From JAEZHK01 sp040768845 (lineage in GTDB: Bacteria > Bacillota > Clostridia > Christensenellales > Aristaeellaceae), in the NCBI GenBank assembly GCA_040768845.1, contig JAXGME010000002.1:248001-312000 (forward strand): a DNA stretch of 64,000 nt, read 5' to 3'. The stretch's first letter is position 1. Each line of letters starts with the position of its first letter. This document shows, one piece after another, positions 1-7,493 of this stretch. Both the position numbers and the translations under genes were made by a program. Under the pieces are notes generated by a model, which was not told the DNA's origin, searched no databases, and saw only the letters and a list, made by a program, of their open reading frames with translations.

Positions 1-954
1 TGCGAACTGACGGGCCTCGACGCCGCCAACGCCTCCGTCTACGACGGCGCCACCGCCGCGGCGGAGGCCGTGGCCATGTGCTGCGACAAAAGACGCCCCC
101 GGGCGCTGGTGGCCGCCACCGCCAGTCCCCAGGTGAAGGCCGTGCTGGCCACCTACTGCGCCGGCTACGGCTGCCGCCTGGACGAGGTGCCCGAAAGGGG
201 CGGCCGGGTGGACCCGGAGGCCCTTCGCGCCCTGCTGGGCCCGGACGCCGCCTGCCTTTTGCTGCCCTCGCCCAACCACTACGGGCTGATCGAGGACGCG
301 GAGGCCCTGGGCGACATTGTCCACGCCGCGGGCGCAAAGCTGATCCTGTCCGTCAACCCCATCGCCTGCGCGCTGTACCGGTCGGCGGGCGAAGCGGGCG
401 CGGACATTGCGGTGGGCGAAGGCCAGCCGCTGGGCATGCCCCTCTCCTTCGGCGGGCCCTACCTGGGCTTCATGGCCGCGAAGGCGGAACTGATGCGAAG
501 GCTCCCCGGCCGCATTGTGGGCGAAACGACGGACGGCTGCGGCAACCGCGCCTTTGTGCTGACGCTGCAGGCCCGTGAGCAGCACATCCGCCGCGAAAAG
601 GCGGGCAGCAACATCTGCTCCAATCAGGCCCTTTGCGCGATGACCGCGTCGGTCTACGCCGCCGCCATGGGCGCGGAGGGCCTGGCGGAGGTCGCCCGCC
701 AGTGCCACGCCAAGGCCGCCTACCTGGCGGACCGGCTTGCCGAAATCGGCTATCCCCGGCGGCACGGGGGCGACTTCTTCCACGAATTTCTGACGGAAGC
801 GCCGCTGGGCGCGGCGCGGGCGCTCTCCGCGCTTTCGGAAAAGGACATTCTGGGCGGCCTGCCGGTGGACGGCGGCATCCTGTGGTGCGCCACGGAGATG
901 AATTCCCGGGCCGACATTGACGAAATGATCGACATCCTAAAGGGGGTGCGCTGA
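1..954 (+). CDS. gcvPA: Glycine dehydrogenase (decarboxylating) subunit 1, 5'-truncated by window edge
   Basis: N-terminal half of the split P-protein of the glycine cleavage system, which decarboxylates glycine and passes an aminomethyl group to the lipoyl H-protein. The frame is open from base 1. The first residues (CELTGLDAANASVYDG) match the conserved GcvPA segment, so the true start lies upstream of the window. A Met at 70 is internal. About 317 residues are present against roughly 440 in full proteins. The stop at 952-954 lies 2 nt before gcvPB, so the two subunits are co-transcribed and presumably translated together. gcvT and gcvH are probably just upstream, since they are not in the window. 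Confidence 0.93.
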   Translation, partial: CELTGLDAANASVYDGATAAAEAVAMCCDKRRPRALVAATASPQVKAVLATYCAGYGCRLDEVPERGGRVDPEALRALLGPDAACLLLPSPNHYGLIEDAEALGDIVHAAGAKLILSVNPIACALYRSAGEAGADIAVGEGQPLGMPLSFGGPYLGFMAAKAELMRRLPGRIVGETTDGCGNRAFVLTLQAREQHIRREKAGSNICSNQALCAMTASVYAAAMGAEGLAEVARQCHAKAAYLADRLAEIGYPRRHGGDFFHEFLTEAPLGAARALSALSEKDILGGLPVDGGILWCATEMNSRADIDEMIDILKGVR

Positions 955-956
955 CG

Positions 957-2393
957 ATGAAGCTGCTCTACGAAAAGGGCGCGCCGGGCCGCGCGCTCTC
1001 GATCCTGCCCGCATGCGACGTGCCGGCGCGCGAAATTCCGGAGGCCCTGGCGCGAAAAAAGGCGCCCCGCCTCGCGCACCTGTCTGAGACGGAGATCAGC
1101 CGCCACTACACCCAGCTCGCCGGGCGCACACACGGCGTTAACGATGGATTCTATCCGCTGGGCTCCTGCACCATGAAGTACAACCCCAAGATTGACGACG
1201 AGATGGCCGCCCTGCCAGGCTTTGCGCTCATCCATCCGCTGCAGCCGGAGGCCGACGCCCAGGGCTGCCTCGAGGTGCTGGACGCCCTCCGCGGCATCCT
1301 CACCGAGGTGACCGGCATGGACGACATGACCTTTCAGCCCGCGGCGGGCGCCCACGGCGAGCAGACGGGGCTTTTGATGATCAAGGCCTACCACGCCGAC
1401 CGGGGCGATACGCGCCGCACAAAGGTGATCGTGCCCGACTCCGCCCACGGCACCAACCCCGCCTCCGCCTCGATGGCGGGCATGACGGTGGTTTCGATCC
1501 CCTCCACAGCGGACGGCTGCGTGGACCTCGAGGCCCTTCGTCGGGCGGTGGGGCCGGACACGGCGGGGCTGATGCTGACCAACCCCAACACCCTGGGCAT
1601 CTTCGATCACAACATCCTGGAAATCACCCGCATCGTCCACGAGGCGGGCGGGCTCAACTACTACGACGGCGCCAACCTCAACGCCATCATGGGGGTGGTG
1701 CGGCCGGGGGACATGGGCTTTGACGTGGTGCACCTGAACCTGCACAAGACCTTTGCCACGCCCCACGGCGGCGGCGGGCCGGGCGCGGGCGCGGTGGGTG
1801 TCAAGGCGCTTCTGGCCCCCTTCCTTCCCGGGCCCCGGGTGGAAAAGGCCGGCGGCGGCTACCGCTTTGCGGCGCCGGACAAATCCATCGGCGCGGTCAA
1901 GGCGTTTTACGGCAACTTCCTCGTGGTGGTGCGGGCCCTCGCCTACGCCCTGACGCTGGGCGCGGACGGCATGCGCCTGGCCGCCACCACGGCGGTTTTG
2001 AACGCCAACTACATGATGCACAGGCTCCGGGGCGCCTACGACACGGCCTCCGGCGACATCTGCATGCACGAATTCGTGATGTCGCTGGAAAAGCTCAAGA
2101 AGGAGACCGGCGTCACCGCCCTCGACGTGGCCAAGGCCATGCTGGACGAGGGGATGCACCCGCCGACGATGTACTTTCCGATGATCGTGCACGAGGCGCT
2201 GATGGTGGAACCCACCGAAACCGAATCCCGCGAAACGCTGGACGAGGCCGCGGACGTGCTCCTCGCCATCTTCGACAGGGCCCACCGCGATCCCGAGGGC
2301 GTGAAATCCTGCCCCGTCAAGGCCCCCATCGGCCGGCCGGATGAGGTGGCCGCCGCCCGGAACCCCCGCATCCGCTATCTTTTCCCGGACTGA
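957..2393 (+). CDS. gcvPB: Glycine dehydrogenase (decarboxylating) subunit 2
   Basis: C-terminal, PLP-binding half of the split P-protein, 478 residues, the usual length for this subunit. The PLP lysine lies in NLHKTFATPHGGGGPG (about residues 261-276), and the glycine-rich stretch after it is diagnostic. The substrate-side signature GSCTMKYNPK is near residue 70. It forms the active enzyme with the product of the gene 2 nt upstream, transferring the glycine carboxyl to CO2 in the cytoplasm. A strong hairpin follows at 2409-2440, so the operon ends here. With glyA and sdaAA/sdaAB in the same window it supports glycine/serine interconversion. Confidence 0.96.
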   Translation: MKLLYEKGAPGRALSILPACDVPAREIPEALARKKAPRLAHLSETEISRHYTQLAGRTHGVNDGFYPLGSCTMKYNPKIDDEMAALPGFALIHPLQPEADAQGCLEVLDALRGILTEVTGMDDMTFQPAAGAHGEQTGLLMIKAYHADRGDTRRTKVIVPDSAHGTNPASASMAGMTVVSIPSTADGCVDLEALRRAVGPDTAGLMLTNPNTLGIFDHNILEITRIVHEAGGLNYYDGANLNAIMGVVRPGDMGFDVVHLNLHKTFATPHGGGGPGAGAVGVKALLAPFLPGPRVEKAGGGYRFAAPDKSIGAVKAFYGNFLVVVRALAYALTLGADGMRLAATTAVLNANYMMHRLRGAYDTASGDICMHEFVMSLEKLKKETGVTALDVAKAMLDEGMHPPTMYFPMIVHEALMVEPTETESRETLDEAADVLLAIFDRAHRDPEGVKSCPVKAPIGRPDEVAAARNPRIRYLFPD

Positions 2394-2408
2394 TCCGGAC
2401 GGACCCGG

Positions 2409-2440
2409 CGGCCCCGCAAAACGCGGGGCCGTAAATTTTT
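2409..2440 (+). terminator. Rho-independent terminator after gcvPB
   Basis: A perfect 9-bp stem (CGGCCCCGC/GCGGGGCCG) with an AAAAC loop, followed by GTAAATTTTT. It separates the gcv operon from the lrgA promoter. Confidence 0.85.
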
Positions 2441-2470
2441 GCCGCGCTGCGTGAAGAATTCAAACTGTGC

Positions 2471-2479
2471 TGGTATAAT
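2471..2479 (+). promoter_or_regulatory. Extended -10 promoter for lrgAB
   Basis: TGGTATAAT at 2471-2479 is a perfect -10 with an upstream TG. The hexamer 17 nt upstream (GTGAAG) is a poor -35, as is common for extended -10 promoters. It lies 34 nt before the chosen lrgA start. Confidence 0.65.
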
Positions 2480-2512
2480 GACGCGGAAATAAGTCATCGG
2501 GAGCGTGTGCCT

Positions 2513-2875
2513 GTGAAGCTTGTTCGCCAGTTTCTCATCATCGCGTCCGTCTCCTTTTTGGGCGAGGGGATCAAGGCGCTTTTGCCCTTCCCCATCCCCG
2601 CCAGCGTGTACGGGCTGATCCTGCTGTTTTCGGCGCTCGCGCTGGGCATCGTAAAGCCCGGCCAGGTGAAGGACGCCGCCCGCTTTCTGATCGAGATCAT
2701 GCCGGTGATGTTCATCCCCGCGGCGGTGGGGCTGATGACCGCCTGGGACGCGCTGCGCCCGGTGCTTTTGCCGGTGGGCGTGATCACCGTGGTTTCCACC
2801 GTGGTGGTGATGGCGGTCACGGGCCGCGTGACCCAGGCCGTCATCGCCCGCGGAGAGGGGGAGACGGAAAAATGA
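2513..2875 (+). CDS. lrgA: CidA/LrgA family holin-like membrane protein
   Basis: Small integral membrane protein of the LrgA/CidA family, about 120 residues, predicted to have four membrane segments. The family is linked to control of murein hydrolase activity, and the LrgAB pair has also been described as a pyruvate or small-acid transporter. The signature PFPIPASVYGLILLF lies near residues 25-40. I chose the GTG at 2513 (MKLVRQF) because GGGAG at 2499-2503 is 9 nt upstream; the GTG at 2507 is only 3 nt from it. The stop overlaps the lrgB start by 4 nt. No LytTR-type or other dedicated regulator is adjacent. Confidence 0.85.
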   Translation: MKLVRQFLIIASVSFLGEGIKALLPFPIPASVYGLILLFSALALGIVKPGQVKDAARFLIEIMPVMFIPAAVGLMTAWDALRPVLLPVGVITVVSTVVVMAVTGRVTQAVIARGEGETEK

Positions 2876-3564
2876 GCGGCTTTTTTACGGATTCCGTCTA
2901 CTTCGGCGTGGCGATCAGCCTGGCGGCCTACGAAATCGGGCGGCTCCTCCAGGCACGCTTTCGCCTGGCGGTGCTCAACCCGCTGCTCATCGCCATCGCG
3001 CTGACGCTGGGGACGGTGGCGCTTCTCGAGGTGGACTACGAAAGCTACTATAACGGCGCGAAGTACCTTTCCTACTTGCTCACCCCCGCCACGGTCAGCC
3101 TGGCGGTGCCGCTGTACGAACAGGTGGCGCTCCTGAAGCGCAACGCCCGCGCGCTGGCGGCGGGCATTCTGTCTGGCATTTTTGCGAGCCTCGCCTCGGT
3201 GCTGATCCTCGCGAAGCTCTTTCGGCTGAGCCACGTCCAGTACGTGACGCTCTTGCCCAAATCCATCACCACGGCCATCGGCATGGGCGTCAGCGAGTCG
3301 CTGGGCGGCCTGGTGCCCGTCACCGCGGCGGTGATCATCATCACGGGCATCCTGGGCAACGTGCTGGCGGAGGGCATCTTCCGGCTGTTCGGCATTCGGG
3401 CGCGGGTGGCCAAGGGGCTGGCGCTAGGCACCGCGGCCCACGCCATCGGCACCGCCCGGGCGATGGAGATCGGCGAGGTGGAGGGCGCGATGAGTTCCCT
3501 CGCCATCACCGTGTGCGGCATCCTGACCGCGGCCGCCGCTTCCTTTTTCGCGCGGCTGATGTAG
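2872..3564 (+). CDS. lrgB: LrgB family membrane protein
   Basis: Partner of LrgA, 230 residues with multiple hydrophobic helices. Family signatures are visible: LNPLLIAIAL near residue 35, SVTTAIGMGVSE-like text (LLPKSITTAIGMGVSESLGG, about 125-144), and GTAAHAIGTARAMEIGEVEGAMSSLA near the C-terminus. The last stretch is the most conserved part of LrgB/YohK proteins. The ATG sits inside the lrgA stop (ATGA, 4-nt overlap), so translation is coupled. LrgB probably acts in the membrane with LrgA; the exact substrate or role cannot be read from sequence. Confidence 0.9.
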   Translation: MSGFFTDSVYFGVAISLAAYEIGRLLQARFRLAVLNPLLIAIALTLGTVALLEVDYESYYNGAKYLSYLLTPATVSLAVPLYEQVALLKRNARALAAGILSGIFASLASVLILAKLFRLSHVQYVTLLPKSITTAIGMGVSESLGGLVPVTAAVIIITGILGNVLAEGIFRLFGIRARVAKGLALGTAAHAIGTARAMEIGEVEGAMSSLAITVCGILTAAAASFFARLM

Positions 3565-3578
3565 CGCGCCCGCCATGG

Positions 3579-3607
3579 TTCAAAACGCCTCGAACGGGGG
3601 ATATATA
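3579..3607 (+). promoter_or_regulatory. Possible promoter for flavin reductase gene
   Basis: TTCAAA at 3579-3584 and TATATA at 3602-3607 are 17 nt apart. Both hexamers are imperfect, and the spacing to the start at 3633 is reasonable. Confidence 0.4.
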
Positions 3608-3632
3608 TCCTACATCCAAGGAGGTGCCTGAC

Positions 3633-4181
3633 ATGAAGAAAAAGACCATTGGCGTCGTCGCCGGCAGCCTGCGCGAAGGCGCGTATTCCAAAGCCGTGGC
3701 GCGGTATCTGAAGAAGATCGCGCCCGAAAACCTCGAGCTCACCCTCGTAGACATCGCCAGCCTGCCGCTGTACAACCAGGATTTTGACGCGGACCCGCCG
3801 GCCGAATACACCAGATTCCGCGATGCGGTGCGGGCGATGGACGGGTTCCTGTTCGTGACGCCGGAGCACAACCGCTCCTTCCCGGCGGCGCTGAAAAACG
3901 CGCTGGACATCGCCTCGCGCCCCTACGGCGAGAGCGTATGGAACGGCAAACCCGGCGGCGTGGTCAGCGTTTCGCCCGGGGCCCTGGGCGGCTTCGGCGC
4001 CAACCATCACCTGCGCCAGGTGCTGGCGTTTTTGAACGTGTATGCGATGCAGCAGCCGGAGGCCTACGTGGGCCATATCGCGGACGCGGTGGACGGCCGG
4101 GGCGAGATCACAGACCCCGGCGTGCAGGACCTGCTGAAGGGATACATGAACGCCTTCGCGGCCTGGGTTGATCGGTTCTGA
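3633..4181 (+). CDS. NADPH-dependent FMN reductase family protein
   Basis: Flavodoxin-fold oxidoreductase of the NADPH-dependent FMN reductase/azoreductase family, 182 residues, typical length. The FMN phosphate-binding loop GSLREGAYSKAVA (about 11-23) and the second flavin motif TPEHNRSFPAALKNALD (about 71-87) are both present. It probably reduces FMN or quinone/azo substrates with NADPH in the cytoplasm; the physiological acceptor is unknown. The start at 3633 has a near-perfect site (AAGGAGG, 3618-3624). The in-frame reading upstream overlaps lrgB and is not used. A strong terminator follows. Confidence 0.88.
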   Translation: MKKKTIGVVAGSLREGAYSKAVARYLKKIAPENLELTLVDIASLPLYNQDFDADPPAEYTRFRDAVRAMDGFLFVTPEHNRSFPAALKNALDIASRPYGESVWNGKPGGVVSVSPGALGGFGANHHLRQVLAFLNVYAMQQPEAYVGHIADAVDGRGEITDPGVQDLLKGYMNAFAAWVDRF

Positions 4182-4190
4182 GAAAACTTC

Positions 4191-4223
4191 GGGCCGTTCC
4201 GCTTTCGCGGAACGGCCCTTTTT
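4191..4223 (+). terminator. Rho-independent terminator after flavin reductase gene
   Basis: A perfect 12-bp stem (GGGCCGTTCCGC/GCGGAACGGCCC) with a TTTC loop, followed by TTTTT at 4219-4223. It lies between two convergent genes; only the + strand has the U-run. Confidence 0.92.
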
Positions 4224-4225
4224 GA

Positions 4226-4942
4226 TCAGGCGGCGGTCAGATCGATCTCCCCATAGGTGGACGACTGCCGCACCCGCACCGTGCCCAGGCGCAATAGCTC
4301 CAGCAGCGCCAGAAACACGCTCACCAGTTCAACCCTGCCCGGCGCGCCGTCAAACAGATCTGAAAACCGGGCGCCGCCCCGGGCCAGCCGCTTCTGAATG
4401 CGGCTCATGCAGCCGTGCATCGTAAATTCGTCCCGACGGATCTCGTGGCTGATCTTGCGCTGCGCGTCCTCGTGGGCTTCCGCCCGCCGGAGCACCCGCT
4501 CAAAGGCCTGCTGCAGCGCGGAAAGGGTCAGCCCGGTCAGTTCGTAGGCGGGCGGCGGCAGCGGATACTCCTCCGGCAGCTTTGTCAGCCGGTCCACCGC
4601 CTCCTTCTCCAGCGCCTTCATCCGCTCGCCCAGCTCCTTGAAGGCCTTGTACTCGGTAAGTCTGCGGATCAGCGCCTCCTCCGGCGTCTCCTCCTCGTCC
4701 TCCGGCGCGCGGGGCGGCACCGGCAAGAGCGTCCGCGACTTGATTTCCAAAAGCATCGCGGCCATCTGCAGAAATTCACTGGCGGCGTCCATGTCCAGTT
4801 CGTCCACGCCCGCCATGGACTCCAGGTACTGCTCGGTGATCTCCGACAGAAAGATGTCCTTGATGTCTATTTTGGCCTTGGAGATCAGCGTGAGCAAAAG
4901 ATCCAGCGGGCCGTCAAACTGCTTCAGCGATACGACGTACAT
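4226..4942 (-). CDS. scpA: Segregation and condensation protein ScpA
   Basis: Kleisin subunit of the Smc-ScpAB condensin, bridging the Smc head domains during chromosome segregation. It has 238 residues, close to the usual 230-260. The N-terminus FDGPLDLLLTLISKAKIDI (about 9-27) is the family hallmark, followed by EFLQMAAMLLEIKSRTLLP and the winged-helix C-terminus. The start lies 9 nt downstream of the M50 protease stop, so the two form an operon. scpB, often the next gene in Firmicutes, is not present in this window; the downstream neighbour is a convergent flavin reductase. Confidence 0.95.
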   Translation of the reverse strand: MYVVSLKQFDGPLDLLLTLISKAKIDIKDIFLSEITEQYLESMAGVDELDMDAASEFLQMAAMLLEIKSRTLLPVPPRAPEDEEETPEEALIRRLTEYKAFKELGERMKALEKEAVDRLTKLPEEYPLPPPAYELTGLTLSALQQAFERVLRRAEAHEDAQRKISHEIRRDEFTMHGCMSRIQKRLARGGARFSDLFDGAPGRVELVSVFLALLELLRLGTVRVRQSSTYGEIDLTAA

Positions 4943-4951
4943 GGGCCCTCC

Positions 4952-5773
4952 CTACACGATGTGTATCGCGCGGAACAGTGCCTCAAACACCGTGCCCGCG
5001 CCGGTCAGCGCGCCGCCGATCACCGCGGAGAGGATCCTGTCCAGCGCGCCGGAGAAGATCAGCACCACCAGCGCGATCTGCCCCACCATGGCCGCCCGCT
5101 GCGGCGCGAAGAGCTGCCGCCTGAGCACCAGGTCGTTGAGCACGTGGTAGCCATCCAGCGGCGGCACTGGCAGCAGGTTGAAAACCGCCAGCACCAGGTT
5201 GACGGTGGCGAAGATCGTGATCATCTCAAACAGGTAGCTGGGGATGGACCCCAAAAAGGGACCGATCAAAAAATCGCCCATGCCCGTGGCGTAGAGGAAG
5301 GCCTCGCTGACGGAAACGCCGTAGCGCACGCCGCCCACCCGCACGGTAAACATGCCGTCCATCCAGGCGCTCTCCGGCACCCTCGAAAGCGCGAAGGCGA
5401 TGGTGCCGTACATCAAAAGGCAGCCGACCACAAACATCATCAGGTTCGCCGCGATGCCCGCCAGCGACACCTTGATGTCGTCCCTGCGGTAGTGGCGGAA
5501 ATTGTTGGGGTTGACAGGCACGGGCTTGGCCCAGCCAAACCCCACGATGAAGAGCATTGCGAACCCGATCGGGTCCACATGGGCCAGCGGGTTCAGCGTC
5601 AGCCGGCCCATGTACCGCGCCGTCGGGTCGCCGCAGCGGTCGGCCATCCAGGCGTGGGCGGCCTCGTGGACCGACAGCGCCAGGAGAAACGGCGGAATGC
5701 TCAGCAGCATCCGCACGATGAACTGTTGAAAATTAAAGGAAGAAAAACCGCCCTGCAACGCTTCGATCAGCAT
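4952..5773 (-). CDS. Site-2 protease family (M50) membrane metalloprotease
   Basis: Integral membrane zinc protease of the M50/S2P group, 273 residues. The HEAAH zinc site follows a hydrophobic N-terminal segment (about residue 30), and the third zinc ligand motif NLLPVPPLDGYHV is near residue 205. It resembles the short, non-PDZ rhomboid-neighbour type common in Clostridia beside scpA rather than RseP. The ATG at 5773 (MLIEAL) was chosen because GGAGAG lies 5 nt upstream; longer readings run into the divergent HAD gene's leader. Its substrate is unknown. Transcribed with scpA from the promoter at 5820-5849. Confidence 0.9.
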   Translation of the reverse strand: MLIEALQGGFSSFNFQQFIVRMLLSIPPFLLALSVHEAAHAWMADRCGDPTARYMGRLTLNPLAHVDPIGFAMLFIVGFGWAKPVPVNPNNFRHYRRDDIKVSLAGIAANLMMFVVGCLLMYGTIAFALSRVPESAWMDGMFTVRVGGVRYGVSVSEAFLYATGMGDFLIGPFLGSIPSYLFEMITIFATVNLVLAVFNLLPVPPLDGYHVLNDLVLRRQLFAPQRAAMVGQIALVVLIFSGALDRILSAVIGGALTGAGTVFEALFRAIHIV

Positions 5774-5819
5774 GAACGCTCTCCAATCTCGCCGCCGCGC
5801 GCAGCGCGGCCTCGTTTCT

Positions 5820-5849
5820 ATTATAATACACCATGGGATCGCCCCGCAA
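5820..5849 (-). promoter_or_regulatory. Promoter for M50 protease-scpA operon
   Basis: On the minus strand TTGCGG (5849-5844), 18 nt, TATAAT (5825-5820). The leader then contains a GC-rich 7-bp hairpin before the Shine-Dalgarno. Confidence 0.65.
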
Positions 5850-5890
5850 GCGGCAGGAAAATGAGCTTTCTGTATAGAATTGGAGAGAAC

Positions 5891-6436
5891 ATGAACGTTT
5901 ATGATTTCGACAACACCATTTTCCGCGGCGACTCCACGGCGCGCTTTCTGGCATTCTGCCTCCGGCGGCGCCCCATCGCCGCGCGGCACCTCCTCGGCGC
6001 GGGCCTTGCGGCGCTGAAAGTTCCGCTGGGGATGGCCGACAAGACCAGAGTCAAAGAGCGGCTCTTCGGCTTTCTGCGGGACATTCCGGATGTGGACCGG
6101 GCGGTGGCGGACTTCTGGGCGGAAAACAACGGCCGCATCAAGCCCTGGTACCTGGCTCAGCGGCGGCCGGACGATCTGGTGATTTCCGCCGGGCCAGAGT
6201 TTCTCCTAAGGCCCGTATGCCCGCGGCTGATCGCCTCCCGCGTGAACGCCCGGACCGGCTGCTACGCCGGAAAAAACTGCGACGGCGCGGAAAAGCTGCG
6301 CCGTTTCCGGGCGGAATACGGCGATGCGCCCATCGAGGCGTTCTATTCCGATTCCATGAGCGACGCGCCGATGGCCGGAGCCGCGGCGCAGGCGTTTTTC
6401 GTCCGGGGTGACGAGGTGCTGCCCTGGCCCAGGTAA
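5891..6436 (+). CDS. HAD-superfamily (subfamily IB) phosphatase
   Basis: Haloacid dehalogenase-type hydrolase, 181 residues. Motif I is YDFDNTIFRGDST (residues 3-15), with nucleophile and acid/base Asp. Motif II Ser is in LVISAGPE, the motif III Lys in GAEKLRR, and motif IV in SDSMSDAPM. The small cap resembles the CicA/phosphoserine-phosphatase-like IB group, so it may act on a small phosphomonoester or polar head group; the substrate cannot be read. The start at 5891 has GGAGAG just upstream. The 3' end overlaps the convergent ogt gene by 94 nt. Motif IV lies inside that overlap, so the HAD frame is the constrained one there. Confidence 0.85.
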   Translation: MNVYDFDNTIFRGDSTARFLAFCLRRRPIAARHLLGAGLAALKVPLGMADKTRVKERLFGFLRDIPDVDRAVADFWAENNGRIKPWYLAQRRPDDLVISAGPEFLLRPVCPRLIASRVNARTGCYAGKNCDGAEKLRRFRAEYGDAPIEAFYSDSMSDAPMAGAAAQAFFVRGDEVLPWPR

Positions 6437-6894
6437 TGCCGCGCTTCCAGTCCGAGGAGCGCCTCTTTCAGCGGCAGCCCGCCGCCGTAGCCCACCATCT
6501 TCCCGCCCGCGCCGATCACCCGGTGACAGGGGATCAGGATGGGCAGCGGGTTTTTGTGGTTGGCTGCCCCCACCGCGCGGGCGGCCTTTGGCCGCCCCAC
6601 CGCGCGGGCCACGCCGCCGTAGGTCGCCGTCTCCCCCGCGGGAATCTCCAAAAGCGCCGCCCATACCGCCCGCTCAAAGGCGGTGCCCCGGGGCGCCAGC
6701 GGCAGGTCAAACCGCGCGCGCCGGCCCGCGAAGTAATCGCCAAGCTGTGCGGCCGCCTCGCGCAGAAGCGGCGTTTGTCGCATCTCGCCCTCCGGCGCGC
6801 CTTCGCCCGGCAGCCTGAGTGCCGAAAGCGCCCCGTCCTCCTCCGAAAGCCAAATCGCGCCCACCGGGGTTTCCAGACGCATGACGGACCGCAT
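6343..6894 (-). CDS. ogt: Methylated-DNA--protein-cysteine S-methyltransferase
   Basis: DNA repair suicide enzyme that moves the methyl group from O6-methylguanine to its own cysteine. 183 residues. The active-site motif is IPCHRVIG, and the DNA-binding helix is in ATYGGVARAVGRPKAARAVG. The start at 6894 has GGGAGGGG about 7 nt upstream; the longer reading from 6963 lacks a site. After the normal family end (LLGLEARHYL) there are about 30 extra residues encoded over the 3' end of the convergent HAD gene, probably from loss of the original stop codon. No Ada domain is present. Confidence 0.93.
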   Translation of the reverse strand: MRSVMRLETPVGAIWLSEEDGALSALRLPGEGAPEGEMRQTPLLREAAAQLGDYFAGRRARFDLPLAPRGTAFERAVWAALLEIPAGETATYGGVARAVGRPKAARAVGAANHKNPLPILIPCHRVIGAGGKMVGYGGGLPLKEALLGLEARHYLGQGSTSSPRTKNACAAAPAIGASLMESE

Positions 6895-6983
6895 CGCGCT
6901 CCCCTCCCGAAGTTTTTTATCCCGCGCTGAGTATAGCACATAAACCGCGCGTCCGTAAAGCATATTAATTTTGTCGGAAATAC

Positions 6984-7012
6984 TTGACGGTGTGCGCCGG
7001 CAGGCATATAAT
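6984..7012 (+). promoter_or_regulatory. Promoter for iscR-iscS-iscU-hflX
   Basis: TTGACG (6984-6989), exactly 17 nt, TATAAT (7007-7012). One of the best matches in the window. The predicted transcription start (about 7019) lies just before the IscR-like operator. Confidence 0.9.
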
Positions 7013-7023
7013 GTGCGTGGAGA

Positions 7024-7048
7024 AAACCCGACGAAATCAGTCAGGATT
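7024..7048 (+). promoter_or_regulatory. Candidate IscR type-1-like operator
   Basis: The 25-nt site at 7024-7048 has half-sites CCCGAC and AGTCAG around an A/T-rich centre. Compared with the E. coli IscR type 1 consensus as I recall it, 21 of 25 positions agree; mismatches are at 7025, 7033, 7046 and 7047. It covers the start of the transcript, as expected for negative autoregulation by the [Fe-S] form. Confidence 0.6.
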
Positions 7049-7061
7049 GGAGGGGGCGGAT

Positions 7062-7493
7062 TTGAGGCTGTCGACGCGGGGCCGGTACGGCATCCATGCG
7101 ATGTACGATCTGGCCGTATCGTTTGAAGGCGGGCCGCAGCCGCTCAAGGCCATTGCCGAGCGCCAGTCGGTGCCGGAGGCGTACCTGGAGCAGCTGATGG
7201 CGCCGCTCCGAAGGGACGGGCTGGTGAAGAGCGTGCGGGGCGCGCAGGGCGGCTATCTCCTGTCGCGTCCACCCGCTGAAATCACCATCGGGCAGGTGCT
7301 CCGGACCCTGGAAGGGGATCTGGCCATCATCGAGTGCCTGACCGAGGATGATTTTTGCGATCGGGCCGACGGCTGCCCCACCCGCAAGGTGTGGAAGCAG
7401 GTGCGGGACGGACTGAATTCCATTGTGGATGGCATCACGCTTCAGGATATGCTGGAGCCAAACGCCGGGACGCTGAAAGGGAGTTTGCAATGA
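7062..7493 (+). CDS. iscR: Rrf2-family Fe-S cluster regulator (IscR-like)
   Basis: Winged-helix Rrf2-family regulator, 143 residues. The DNA-binding region runs from RLSTRGRYG through about residue 60 (KSVRGAQGGYLL). Three cysteines in CLTEDDFCDRADGC (C-x6-C-x5-C, about residues 90-103) match the position of the IscR cluster ligands (E. coli spacing C-x5-C-x5-C). The gene lies directly upstream of iscS and iscU, and an IscR-like operator precedes it, so it probably represses its own operon when Fe-S supply is sufficient. The start is TTG at 7062, 5 nt after GGAGGGGG; a longer reading from 6984 would run through the promoter. CymR-type cysteine regulators lack these cysteines. Confidence 0.88.
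   Translation: MRLSTRGRYGIHAMYDLAVSFEGGPQPLKAIAERQSVPEAYLEQLMAPLRRDGLVKSVRGAQGGYLLSRPPAEITIGQVLRTLEGDLAIIECLTEDDFCDRADGCPTRKVWKQVRDGLNSIVDGITLQDMLEPNAGTLKGSLQ

Noticed and set aside
4415..5890. Plus-strand extension of the HAD phosphatase frame by about 490 codons
   Set aside because: It is antisense to scpA and the M50 protease; the HAD domain starts at 5891 with a proper Shine-Dalgarno.
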